Source of the DNA: Anas platyrhynchos
Taxonomy: Eukaryota; Chordata; Aves; Anseriformes; Anatidae
Length of the DNA stretch: 64,000 nt
Reading direction: 5' to 3'
NCBI RefSeq assembly: GCF_047663525.1
Contig: NC_092597.1
Coordinates: forward strand, 18,746,501-18,810,500
The position numbers were made by a program, and so were the translations under genes. This document shows, one piece after another, positions 12,786 through 25,904 of the stretch. Position 1 is the first letter of the stretch; each line of letters starts with the position of its first letter. The notes below the pieces were generated by a model. That model had not been told where the DNA came from. It worked only from the letters and a program-made list of their open reading frames with translations, and did no database searches.

Positions 12786-15700
12786 GTAAGGAGCCCCCGC
12801 TCCGCGGCGCGGAGGATGGAGGAGGAGGAGGAGGAGGATGGAGGATGGAGGAGGAGGAGCGGGGCTCGGGGAGCGGCCGGACAGTTTTCTTTGTCTCCTG
12901 CTCTGCCGGCTCCTCGAGAGCCCAAGTGGGCAGGGAGCTCGCTCCGCGCACCGCGCAGCCGGCGGCAGCCCCGGGAGGGACCCCCCGGGACCCCCCCCCC
13001 GGTGGGACGGGAGGGGACCGGGTGGGACGGGGAGATGGGGCCGGTCCTGGTCCCGTTGGGGACGTGGAGATATCGGGCCGGGTCGGGTGCTGGAGCAGGT
13101 GCCGGTCCCCCAGAGGCACGGCATCCCGCTCCGGGTTGGGGTGCTGAGCCGGGTGCAGGTCCCGGTGGCGGTGCTGGAGCGGTGCCGGCAGCTTCGGGGT
13201 GGTAGAGAGGGGTTGGGGAGAGGGGGCTGCGGCTCGGCTGGGGATGGAGGGGAGAGCTGCATCCCGGGGGGCTCGGTGGGTCCGGGTGGGCGTGGTGGAG
13301 CGGGTACCCTGCACCCTGGGGCGGTGGGAAGGGGCCGGTCTGCAGGGGGCTGGGGCGAGGATCTGTCCGTGGGAAGGGAGAGAGGGAGCAGGGACAAGAT
13401 TTGGGATGGGTGGGGGGTGATGGAGAGCACTGGGAGAGCTCAAGCTGTTTGGCTGTTGGGTCGGAGGCTTTAGGATCGCGTACCGCTCCTACCTGGGGCG
13501 TCCTGTGTGGCAGGGACTAAGGAACCCTAAATCTGGGAAGAGGAGCAATGCCCTACCCGCCCCGTAAACCCCATCTCGGAAGGCTGCTTGGTAAATGAGG
13601 GAGTGAGAGGAGGAAGAGCGGAGAGGAGGGCTTGCATTAACCCGAGGAACTCACTGCAGCAGCGTGGGAAAACAAGTCACATCGCTGTAGGAATGGGGGG
13701 TGCCCTGGTGGTGCCAAAATGGCACGGGGTCCTTCTTTCTGCTCAGGACTGGGTGGAATTTCCTGCTGGAGTAGCTCAGAACAAACACCTAGCACTCGGC
13801 TAAAACTGTAAATGAAACGCGGTGATGTTTGTCATTGCTTCATTGTTGGATTACGCCGGGTGCCACGGGCTAGAAGTGCTTAAAGGTCAGTAGCCCTGCC
13901 CAGAAACATCCAGCACCAGGCTGTAGGTTACCAGGCTGGGCAGATTATTGCTCTGCTACGAGCTGACGCTGCCTATACAATAAGAAAGGAAATGAAATGC
14001 TTCAGGAGCATCCTCCCGATCGGACAGGCTGCTCCGATCCCCTCGCTTTCCTCCCATCCTTTTTTCCGGCTTTGGCTCTTTCTTCTCCCTCCTCGCCTAT
14101 CTGCTAGATCTGCCTGCTAGAACTTGCTGTGCCCTTATTGAAAATCTATTCTGTTGTGTTAGTTACTTGTCCTGCTCTTCACCCAGGTTCATTAGGGACT
14201 TCCAGGTGTTTTTTGGGTTTGGTTTTGTTGTTTTTTTCCCCTCCTCCCTTTACTGTACGTGTTATGGAAATTGGATGTTTGCTGGCTGCTTATCTCCAAG
14301 CCCTGGCATCTGAGTTTGTTGCTGTAGTTCTCCAAGGAAGTACTGCCAAACAGTTCAGCGGCAGAGACAGCAACAGGGTCAGATGAGTTCTGCAGGAATA
14401 TCGAGCAGCCTCTTTCATACGGCGTTTCAGCAAGTGCGGGAGGTAACGTGGGCAGGAGAGGAGATCCCTGTGCCCCTGGCTAAGACGCACTCACTGCCCC
14501 AGGGACTGAAGGAGGCTTCCTATGATCTGGTGCCCTCTGATACACGTGCATTAGTCCCAGACCAATTTATTTTCTTTATAAATAAGCTACCACATTGGCT
14601 GGGACACAGGGACACCCAGAGCAAAGGTGAGACTATATTTAAAAGTCACCATGAAGTAGGACACAACAACCCTTTCTCCTCCTTTCTCCATTCCCACCCA
14701 CATCTTTTCCCCATTGCATATCCCAAATCCCTGAAGTAGCCTATGTTTGAGCTCCTTCATCCCAAGCTCTGCTCATCGTACACCCTTGACTCTTAGCACA
14801 GGAGCCTGGTACAAGGAACACCCCATCCCTGCGTGCAGCCATGGTGCTGGTGACAGCCAACACGATGCTGTGACCTGGCTGAAAGGCATTGCTGGGGAGA
14901 GGTAGCAAAGTTGCAAAGAGTGAGACAGCCCAGGAGATGGTTATGGTTTTTCAGCTTCTGGGGCCACGTGCTAGCGGCATCTTTTCCAATCAGGACTTGT
15001 AGGTAAAGGGGAAGACAAAATGTGTGCCGTGGTGTAGAGAAACCGCAAAGTTTTCTAGGAGCTCTCGGCATTCCCAGAAGGGAACAGTTCCACCCTGTTA
15101 GAGGTTTGGAAGCCACTGGCTTTTTGTTCAGCTCTCTCCCAGGTTTGGAATATCCAGCTGGTGGATGATTTAGCTTGGTGTCCTCCTCCCCGATCCCCTG
15201 GCACCACCTCGGTGGTTGGCATGGCCCAAACGGGAAGCAGGGGGAAGAGGCAGGCAGAGACCCCTGGCACCGAGGGGCTGGGAGCTGCAGGCAGGTGCAA
15301 CTCTTTTCTTCTTTTTCCTTGGCATCGAAACACTCTCTAATTATTGCGAGGAGCGAACAGCTTGCCCACTTTTACACATACCCTGCCCCCTGCCTGTGAT
15401 TTGGATTGTCTTTGGAAGGATCTGCCTCGTACGGGTAGGAACAGGAGGAACATATTTCTCTCACCTACAAATACTGGGAAATCGAAGAAAGAGAGAACAA
15501 AATGTTCATTAGGTACAAAGTAAAAATGTAATATTACTGGCAAACGGACAAAAAAAAAAAAATCATGCTGTTTGCCCAGACAAAAAGTTCCCAGCATCAC
15601 AGGTGAAAAAGGGGGCTTGGAGCTGAGAGCATCTCTGCCTGGCGGAGCTTCCTGAAGAAGGAGACTCCTTAGGAAGCAAGCATCTTTGCTCCTCCAGATA

Positions 15701-18700
15701 CTATTATCCCTCCTCCTGCAGAGGGGAGAAGCTGAAACAAAGAGGCTAAATGACAGTGCTGGGGCAAGGATGGAAAATCAGCAGTTTCTGGGGCCCGGCG
15801 CTGTGCTGCTCTCACTAGCCCTTTCCTCTCACCCATTTCGGCACGGGCACCCCTCTGCCCACCTGCCTGGAGCCGGTGGTGGGGTGCCAAAGGGGAGGTG
15901 GATGCGCTCGCCCTTGCTCCTGTCCCACCGGGGTGACATGCAGAGGTTTCCAGCGGTGACATGTGGATGTTTCCAGCGGCGTGGCCACGTCGGTCCCCAG
16001 CAGCCACCCTCATCCCGGCCGCTGAACTTTTCCTGCAGCCCGTTGGCGCCCGCCTTTCCCCGCACCGCTCCGTGCACAGCTCTTTGTTTCCCCAGAAAAG
16101 AGACAAAAGAGGCATTCGGGGCTGGCTTGGGGAATGCAACAGCAATCGCTGCCATTTCTTCATCCAGCCTAGGACAGGGGAGCGGGCCAGACCTCTCCTG
16201 CCTTCTGCGGAGGCAGACAAAGGAGTGGGATAATTATTGGGAAAGCGAGGGGGATAATTGTTGGAAAATTCTGCTCCTTGGTGGCGGTTTAAAGGGACTC
16301 TTTGTTATGCATCTGCCGTAGCGGTTCTGCAGGGGTCCGGCTGTGTCCTGATTGTCTGTAGAGGGAGCTGGTGACCTGCTGCCACCAGGTGACTTCTGGA
16401 ATTAGCGTGAGCCATCTTAGGCAGCACTTGACACTTGGTAATGGGTCAGACTTAATATGAGTCAACCTTTTTCTCTGCTAGTCCGGACCACGCGCCTTTC
16501 CATCCTGATTAGAACAGGAATCATATCCTGCTCTTTGAAGTGATGAACTGGAGGATTAAATATCGCTGGCCTGCCCCGAAGCTTGTCGTCAAATCGCCAC
16601 GTTTCCAACGCCTGCCTGTCGAAGTCTCGGGAGAGCCACAAAAAGGCTTCACGTCCTCGGCAGTGGCTGATGCGTTTGCTCTGAGTGGCCTGTAGCATGC
16701 TACAGTCATAACACTTCTTGTCAAGGCTGGTCCATCGACTATAAACATCCTGCTGAAGTCCTTCGGGCTGTGATTTATTGCGCCTGACCCGGAGTCAAAG
16801 ACTTGCTCTACACCGGAAAGTTTTGCTGAAGAAAAGTGCCACACTCTGCCAACCCCGGCTTTTGTGCGCTCACACAGCGGGTGCACAGGAACCAACAATT
16901 ACCTGGGTGGGTCTGGAGGAGGAACGCCTCTCCGCAGCGCAGATCCCACGGACACCAAGTAACTGTTCATGCAAATCAAGTCCGTGGAGAGGCCTTTGTA
17001 CTCGTTGGGTATGGCAAGGCTCTAACAAAAGCCCCGTGACGCATCGGGCTGGAAAATAAAAGCAATGTTGGAGCGCTGATTTGAATGAGGAAATATTCGG
17101 TGTAGGCTTTGATTGCCACACTCCTGACAATACCTCCAGCAGCCCATTTTCAGGTTGGCTGCAGAGCTCCCCTTGCTCCCTGTCAGCACTGCTGTGGCAC
17201 AGAAAAGCCCCATCTCCTGACGAGCCACAGGGGGAGGAGGGCAGGGGTGGCTGCCACAACATAATGGGCAAAACCCCCGTGCTGCTGCCTAGGGAAGGTG
17301 AAGGGGATGAATCTTAGCTTATTTCCTCAAGCTGAGCTCTGAGGGGACAGCAGGAGCAGTGGTGCCTGCAGGAGGGATGAGCAGCAGGAGGGAAACACCA
17401 GCAGGACCCTGAGCTGTCCAGTGGAGCAAAGCCAAATCCAGTGCCAGGAACATAACCAGGCCCTCTGTGGGGTTTTCCTTACAGCTGGTGAAAACTTCAG
17501 TCCAGTCCTGCCCATCTGCTGCCTGCAAGACCCCAAGGAGGGGATTTCCGAGGATGCCCATGAGGGGAGCGATGGCAGCAGCCCTCTGGCTGCTTCTCCA
17601 GCCAACTCTCCTTGGGCACGGAGGTGCTGGAGCTACAGCCGGTCCCAGCTGCTACAACCAGAGTGCTGAGGAGACAAAAGCCACCCCGATAAGTGCTACA
17701 AGTTTCCCTTTCACCTAGGTGGGCTTTCTTTGTCCAGTCACTAACCCTGCAAATGCACCATTTAAATCTGGAAGGGAATGGACACTGATAAAAGGCTTGT
17801 CTTTTCTTTTTTTTTTTTTCCTCTTATATTCTGTGCTCACATGCCTGCAGCAACCGTGGTTATTCTGCTTGGACATCTGTTCGTCTTTGCCTACCTGCAT
17901 GCCAAATGTGCTTCAGATCCTCCAGAAAAGCATTTAACAGGAGCTCCTATACCTTTCCCTGGGCTTCCCATTTATGAGTGTTTTGGTTTTTCATCCCTAA
18001 GAGCAGAACTACTCAAATAATGCATCTACAAGCACTGTTGCTATAAAAAAACAGTTGTTTCAAAGCCAGGCTTCCTCTAATTGCCTCCATCATTTGCTTT
18101 CCTTGGGTCTGGGTCACCTTCAGCAGCAAGAAATAAACCCAAACCACAGTATTAGACAGTAATTATTTTGCTTTTTCCCTGCTGTCCTTCCCCAGCTGGC
18201 TCTGGAAACCAGGGAATTCCCTGTCCCAGCAAATTTACCGTGGGAGCAGACTTTGAAGTGTCCTTCAGCAAACAGCATGGCAGAGCAGGCTGGTGTCAGT
18301 AGCTCTGCCCATCGCAATTCAATAGCAAGGAAAAAAAAAAAAAAAAAGGAATCCTTACAGCTCTGTTTCCTTTGTGCTCCCACTGTAAATCTAAGCAAGT
18401 CCTTTGCCTTGGCTAAGCAGCAGCCTTGGTGGTGGTGGCCTTGGGATAAGCACCCTCACCAGCAGCACTGCTGGCACGCTGACTTCACTGGTCTTGCTGT
18501 TGAACATACACAGGTCTCTTGTTTGCGTGGTGTGCAATTCATCAAGCTGGTTGCTTGTTCACAGGGTCAGTTCTTTCCAAAATTAAGCGCTAGACTCTTG
18601 CTTGTTGCTACTGCAACTGAAGTCCTTGTCATTGCACATAGAAACCCACTGGGAATAGCACAAACAAACAAAAAAAACCACCAGGCTGGCCATCTGCATG

Positions 18701-21700
18701 CTGAGCACCCTGTCCCTGCCCACCGAGCACTCTCCATATGCAAGGCTGCTTTTAAAAGCACGCACTGTCACCGTCACAACAAGGTTTTGCTGTGCTCTTG
18801 TGGCCTCCCTCCCTCAGACAGCATCACAGCAGGCTCCAGGCATCCCTGTTTGAGGGGCGGTTGTCCCACCACCATCCGTCACCTCTGACCCAGGTGTCAC
18901 CATCATCCTTGGGAACATAAGCCAGCAGCTATGGCTGGGGACATGTTTCCCCTGCTAAGGTTGAGCGTTGTCATCAGACATCCCCTGCACCTTCTCAGGC
19001 ACTCAGAAGCACACTCGACTGTCGCCCAACAGCTGCTCACTTGGTAATTAAACTTCTTCCTGCTGCTGCCTGGATCTCCACAGCGTGGTTTTGTGAGACA
19101 GGGGAAGGGAGAGGAAGCTGAACTCTGAAACGACAATATTTTTTCAATGCATGGCATCTGGACAGCATCCTCAGGGGAATAGGTCCTTGCAAAGGTGGCT
19201 CCATTTCTGGGGAATGCCTCTGATGGTAGACGAATGGCTCAGGTGTTTGCTGACCATGGGGTGCAGCTCTCACCAGGGTACTCCTGGTACCCAATGTCAT
19301 GTTGAGGATGTTCATACAGAAAATCTGCACCAAGAGGATGTCACTGCCCAGGAGAGGTCCTCAGCGTCCACGCTGACAGTGGAAAAAGGAAAACATGAGA
19401 CCCTGAGTATCCCAATGAGCCTGGGGACCCTCAATCATTTCCCAAGGTACGTGGCACCCGTGATGCTACAAGAGCCGCTGGGATTTCTGCCCTTTAGGAC
19501 AAGGATGCTCAGGAAGACAGGATCTCCTGCAAGACTGATGCTCTACTGCTTGTGCTCTCTGATAGCTCTGCTCAGTTGGCTGAAAAAAAAATGATCTCGG
19601 GACGAACATACAGTGTAGACATGGTTTTTAAGTAGTGACACATTTGTCTCCCTCAGCTCTTTGCTAGGTCTTCCCTGGACTCTTGGTATTTCACCTTCTC
19701 CCTTCCAGAAGGGGAAAATTAAATCCGCAGACAACACCCCTGTCCCAAGCCCCTCTCTGGATGCTTTTAGCCTGCTTCAGTGGCTGTTTCTTTGCTGGAT
19801 ATTTCACTAACATAGCCAAAGAAGACGAAGGAAGGAATAAGGCCTGCCGGTATGCAGGATGGGGAGAGGTGAAGCGTGTGACATTTCATCCCTGCGAGCA
19901 CGTGAGTGTTTTGTCTTTAGAGCAGCGATAAAACAGGAGTGTCACGGGGTGATGGAGTCGAGCCATGCTGACACTGTGAGGAACGTGTGTGGATGTGAGA
20001 CTGACACTCTACAGGTGCGAGAGAGACAGAGCCTGTGAACCCCAGACCCGCAGACCCTGGGGGGCAGCAGGGACCTTCAGCGTGCTGCCAGCATCCTCCT
20101 GCCCCTCACAGCTCCTTCAGACACGGACTGGGATTTAGTGGCGACGCTCTGGTTACCCCAGCACGAAGGGATCCCCAAGCAGCACCCTGGTGATGTGCTG
20201 CAGGTGGCCCTTTGTTTGCCTCATGTCCTTTCACCTTTGGAACTGTGCTTTTCCTGCTACTTCTGCACTGTTTTTGTCACGTAAGCATTTCAGCCTAATT
20301 GGCTTATCCCTATTAAGCAATAGGTGTCTCTGTTTTGCAAACTCATGTGTCTCGATTCCTGTGCCCTCGGCGTACACTGGCAGTGATTGCACACAGTGAT
20401 TTGCAGCCAGGCAGAAAGCTCAGGGCCAAACCCTGCTCTCATTTCCACAGGAGCTGATGCGGAGCCACGGTTCTGCCTGGCACACGGGGCTGCTTCGATG
20501 CTGAGCACCTCCAACCTTCCCCTTCCCTCGCGGGCTGTGGGGTGGGTGAAGTGATGGAGGTGGGGCTGTGGCATGGGAGGAAGCAGTTAAATTAGAAAGG
20601 CTGGTTTGTACAAGACTGACAGACCTCCTTTTACTCAAGAAGGGTGATAGCAAGTGCCATGAGCAGCAGCGAGGCTGTCGGCTGGCACTTTGTCACCGAG
20701 CCTCCCAACCTTGCTCCCCAACTAGTGAGGCAAGGTGATGTTCTTGAATCCCCTGGTACAGGCACGATCTCTGAAATGTGGTTGTATGACTCGATAGAGA
20801 GAGTGGAACTTGGAGCTGCAAAAATAGCACCTGATATTTAGGAAGTTTTTGACACCCTGGCTGCCAAGCTGTGACAATATGAACAAGTGAGATTTTAAAC
20901 ACATCGAAGTGAGATTTCAAATGTCTCATCAAGATATATTGCAGGCTCTTTCATCCTAGCAGACAAATGCTTTAGAAATTTCCTCCAAATTAATCCCTAG
21001 AGAGGAACCTTGCTCGCCAGGAGAGTGCATGCTGGCAGGGCTGCCCAACGGCCACCGCTCCTCTTAATCGCAGTCTCCTTCACACCCTGGATTGAAAACC
21101 TCAAAAGCAACTGATGAAATGTCACCGGGAATGATGGGCAAATCTCAAATGTCCTGGCTCCTCCTGACATGATATAAAATATATATGGGGCGGTGAGTGA
21201 GAAATGAGCCTGGCAGCTGGGTTTTTGGTGCGAGGGGAAGACTGGGGTGGGCAGGCGGTGTTGTGTGCCAGCATCCCATCTCCAGGGTCAGAAATGGGGT
21301 CGATGCCATCATTCCTCACCCAATTTTGGCTTTAGTTTCCCAGTTGGCAGTTGGCCGATGTTGTGGGCCTGCCTCCCTCTGAATAGAGCGTTCCCTCTGC
21401 GTGTTTTGTCTCTTCTGCGATAGCGACAGCAGCTCATCATGTGGATGGGCTTTGACATGCTCCCCTCAGCAATCAGCTGAGCATCCAGCGAGAAGCCCCC
21501 AAGGGGACTTGCTGATGAATGCGACCTTCTGCTGGTCTCAACACAACCCCCAAACTTCAGGGGAGAGGAGGGAAGGTTGAAGCCTGTGTCCTCGTCCCAG
21601 TTTTGCAGTACTGTCCTGAGTGAATCCTGACCCTGAAGGCCCCTTCCCCGAGGGCTCAGGGAGCACAGGGCTTATCTCGATGACTGCATTTCTCTTGGTC

Positions 21701-24700
21701 ATCAGAATGAATTTGGTCATTTCATGGGGCAGCCAGAGAACATGAGCCCTTCTCTAACATGGTGGGGTGTGGGTGCCAGCCAGTCCCTGACACCGCCAGG
21801 TCTGGCCCACATGCATGCACGTCAGATTACCTATCATTGAGAGCATCAGCAGAGCTGAAGTGTGTCAGGCTTTGGAGGAAGGGTGTTATCTACATGTTTG
21901 TAGTTCGTTTCCAGTGCCAGCTTCCAGTTTCCCTTTCCCCAGGCCTTCTGGTGGCAGTGAGCAGGTCGGCCTGGCCTGCAGGGGGTCTGTCAGTGCCCTG
22001 CTGGCATTGCCCAGGCCGGGCATCACACCTGTGATCAATTCCTGTGGCCCTTTGTGTTACGTGTGCTTCCCCTCAGCCAGCAAGAGCTGTGCTCAGGAAG
22101 GGCAGGAGGCATCTGCTCCTGTCCTGGGCTGTGGACCCGTCACCTCCGGTGTCACAGGCCAAGCCGCTTCCCTGTCACCATCCCAGCCTTAAAGCGAGGA
22201 TCACAAGATGCTCCTAATGCAAAAGAGGGCTGTGGAAGCTCACTCAGTAGGTGTTACTCATTTGCACTCCTCAGATAAAACTGTGGCACTCCAAGCTGTC
22301 TTTCTGAGGAATTCGGATGAATAAATTTTGTTTAACAATCCCCCTACGGGTTACGGTGCTGTTACTACCTCTGTTTTATGCGGAGGAGGGAGGAGACGGG
22401 AGCTGGGGCAACTTGGCTCATCCTGGGTCAGGAAGGCTCTGGCAGGTTTTGTTCTAGAAATGCAAATGCAGCTGACCTGGTGCTTGGATGTGGCCGAATT
22501 GTGTAGCTCACATATTTGGACCATCCACGCTTGTTGTGCCTGCTTCCCATGTGTCTTCTGCTCTGGGAAGAAGGAGGAACATGAGGTGGGTTTTGTAAAA
22601 TACCCACGGCAAACACATTTTCAGATTTGTAAGCTTGCAAACAGGGGTGTGCAAAGCCTGCTTGTAGAGACCCAGTCACCCAAAGAAGCTGTGTGACCTA
22701 CTTGTTCAGTCAGAGCAGCTTTGATTCCATGTATTGAAATTGCTGAAAGCAAAACCAAACTGCACTGAGCAACAATTAAGAGAATCATTTAAGAAGTGGA
22801 CAATGATGAAAAGGGAACCAAAACCCCTAAACAGCCCATTCATAGACTGTGAATGGAAAAGTCTTTGCATACCTGGTTTGTGAGGAATTATTCATCCAAG
22901 AAAATTTGGACCTGAACCATAAGACATTTTTTCATTCTTCTCTGATATATGAATCAGTGTCACTCTAGAACTAAGCACAGAATATTTTGACCTATATAAT
23001 ATCTTAGACAGTCAAAATTCAGCTTGAAAAATCTTACAGCAAAAATAAGAAAGGATGGCATAAGCCAGTAATAAGGCATTATCGCATATAGATGCAACTT
23101 ATCGCTGGAAAACATCCAAGCCGAAGTCAAAAGAAGAGCGTTTTGTAAATAATAGGATTAGGAAGCAGGTTGGTACTTTGTGGGGCTGGCTATACAATCA
23201 AACTGATAACAGCTAGATTAATAAAGCAATTCAATCTAAACACGCTGTAGCACCAGAAAGCTTTTCAAAATCAATGCCTATCAGTGCAATTTTAATCGAG
23301 GTTGGTCTTTGCCTTTTGAAGCCAAGAGATTTGAAACTCCAGGTCAGTAAGGTGTAATAAAAAGCATTGTGTTTGTTTGTTTGTTTGTTTGTTTAACATG
23401 TACCTCTTAATTACTACCTTCCATTTCTTAAAGTTTTCCTCTTCCCAAGTGGGACTGGAGAGGTGGTACAGCAATAGTAGCTTGGCTGTGTTGGTAGCTG
23501 TGGCAAACCCTGGAAAATGTGGTGCTTGGCTAAACTGGGGGCATTTTGAGCAACTGGTGTGCCTGGCTGGTACCTGCTGGAGGGCTGAGAGAGACATCTG
23601 GATGGGGGAATCTTCCCCGTGGTATCACAGCTCTCATTGTCTTTGGTTGTAGAAAGGGAGATTGTAGGGAGAGCATCCAGAAGTTGCAGTGTGGGACAGG
23701 AAGGATGGAAAGGCTGGTGGTTTTGAGGTCACAGGAGTGTTTTAGGGTTGACTGGACAAGTGGAGAGCTTCAGCCAAGTATCATGTCCCAGTCTCAGGCA
23801 ATCTCTGTGGCTTGGAGAGAGAACCCAAGCCCAGTGGGGGGAGCAGCATCCCTGCCAGCATCTCAGGAGCTTGCCAAGAGCATCCCTGCTGCCTCTGGGC
23901 CAGATGCTGGCTAGCAGAGCCCTGCTCACTCCTCCACTGCTGAGCTGTCCCTTCCAAGTTCATATAAGACAGCAGTTCACTGCCATAATAGGGTACAGAT
24001 CATATAAATACCCACCCAGGGAGGAAGGCAGCATTTTCTTGCCCTCTTGGGTGCCTGAACAGGGCAACCACAAGAACACTTTGTGCTGTTTGCATTGAAC
24101 ACTTTGTGCTCTGTTTGCATTGCAATATTTTGAAAACTTTTGCTTTTCACAGTGGAGGGAAAATGAAGAGCTGACCTCTCTCCCCACTGCCTCCACACGC
24201 AGCGAGCTGGGAGGTGGGCTCCCGGATCTTCTTCCTCACATCCAGCATCACCTGCCCAAGCACCTGCCTGAATTTCAGGAGAAAACATGCACAGAGCTGT
24301 CACTGGGGGCATGTAAAGCTTAGCTTGGATAAATGCATTTGAATAACATGTTGTGAAGCTTTGGATCATTCCTGCTGTAGCCCCAAAAAGTGGATGAGGT
24401 GGGCACTAAGAGGTCTTCTCCACTTCCAGATTTCTGTGATTTTTCCCCCCCTTTCACAGAGATTGTGAACCAGCACTTATTCAGAGAGCAACATTTCTTT
24501 TTTCTAAGCCCTTAATCCAGTCCCTATCTCTCTTACAGCAAGTGTGAAGGAGTGTGAATCCCATTTGGAAGGCTCCTTCAGAGGAGACGTCTCTGAAAGG
24601 ATGCGTGGTTTGCACGCTAATCCAGCCTGCTCCCACAACCCGCGGTGAACCCCATTAAAGCAGAGGCTTGTTAAATGCCAGTAGGCTCTAGGAATAAGCC

Positions 24701-25859
24701 AGTCCTGCTGTGAAACAGCTTGCTAGCTCTCAGGTTTGTCAGAGGAAAAAGGAGAGTGTTGGAGGAAGAATCTCAGTGGCTTGGCCATAGAATGGGCTCC
24801 CGTGGGAGGGAGGGAGGGAAGGGACAACCATCACAGCTTCTCCAAGGGTTTTATATCATGCAGTGCTGAGGGTTGCTCTCAGCCTAACTAAGGGGTTTAC
24901 ATCACATCCCACAAGCCTGAAAATCTTTTTAATGCTACCAAATGGCCATGCTCACTATTTCATTTGTGTCTAATACACCTGGGATCTTTTTAGGACTGCT
25001 AGAAATACCTGCTCCTGAGATACATTTTCATTAAGGGATATATTTCCAGGTAATAATATTTCTGCTGGAAAAGAATTTGGTTCTCTTTATGAGCGTGTTC
25101 ATACAGCTATCTGTACAATAGAAACAATAAAATGGAGCAATGAGGACGTGGTGGCTAAAATGTGTCTGCCACTGAGTGTCACCAGAAAGCAGGGGACAGA
25201 TTCTTTGTGGCCTGCTACAAAATAGCGAGCTAAAGCAAGAAGGGGCTCTGCAGCTAAATGCAGAACAACACTGGGATTTGTTTAACAAAGGATTTATGGG
25301 CCATATGAGTGACACTGGTTTCTGAAGGGGCTTGGTCCCACCTATTTTAAATTATAGCAACAGTCCAGCGCCTGGTGCTGGAAACATGGGCTCTGCCTTC
25401 CCACAGGTCCTGCTCAGGCAGGGTTGGTGCCCGTCCTTGTGCAGGGCTGCCTGGCTGTGGCAGTGACAAGGCTGTCCCTTCAGGTCCCAGCTCCAGCTTG
25501 TGAGTGACCCCGGTGAGTTGGCCTCATAGCTTCAGCCAGGTCACACCAAGGGTGGAGACCAGGGGCTTCAGGGCACCCATGGGACCAGAGCAGGTTGGAA
25601 CAGGGCCCTGGGTCTCTCTTGGGTCACTGGAAGCTGGGAGAAGGCGCATGGTGAGGACAAGGTCTCTGCAAGTCACCCAGGAGGCTGTTGGCTCATTTGG
25701 GATAAATGGAGACATTGGGTGGTCCAAATTGAATCCCAGGATGAAGCCAGAGGCATGAATCCTGGCCACGTCATTCCATCAGTGCCCTGGAGAAGGACAG
25801 GGAGACATCCCTTGGAGACCTGGAGGAGACCTTCTCTAGGCATAGCTCCCACCTGATGC

Positions 25860-25904
<45 letters not shown>

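Larger units (their letters stand above)
12360..13400 (+). promoter_or_regulatory. ST8SIA2: CpG-island promoter of ST8SIA2 with GC boxes
   Basis: Base composition changes abruptly here to very GC- and CpG-rich sequence centred on exon 1. GC-box (Sp1-type) motifs are visible at 12546-12555 (GGGCGGGGCG), in reverse at 12591-12597 and at 12601-12606. No TATA box lies in the 200 bp before the ATG, so a dispersed CpG-island start site is expected, probably between about 12,450 and 12,670. The exact start site and 5'UTR cannot be fixed from sequence alone. TATA-less Sp1-driven promoters are described for mammalian ST8SIA2, to my recollection. Confidence 0.85.

Noticed and set aside
12222-13205. Long open frames through the CpG island on both strands (up to 327 codons)
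   Set aside because: They are Pro/Arg/Gly-rich products of GC-rich sequence with few stops, and they overlap the ST8SIA2 promoter, exon 1 and its donor. No recognisable domain.
15669-16220. Minus-strand open frame of 183 codons in intron 1
   Set aside because: Low-complexity composition and overlapping frames on the other strand. No domain recognised.
16521-16898. Minus-strand open frame of 125 codons in intron 1
   Set aside because: Not recognisable as any protein. It falls in a CpG-containing block, which lengthens chance frames.
25330-25901. Possible processed pseudogene ending in the A39 tract
   Set aside because: The preceding sequence gave no recognisable gene similarity, no clear poly(A) signal and no target-site duplication.
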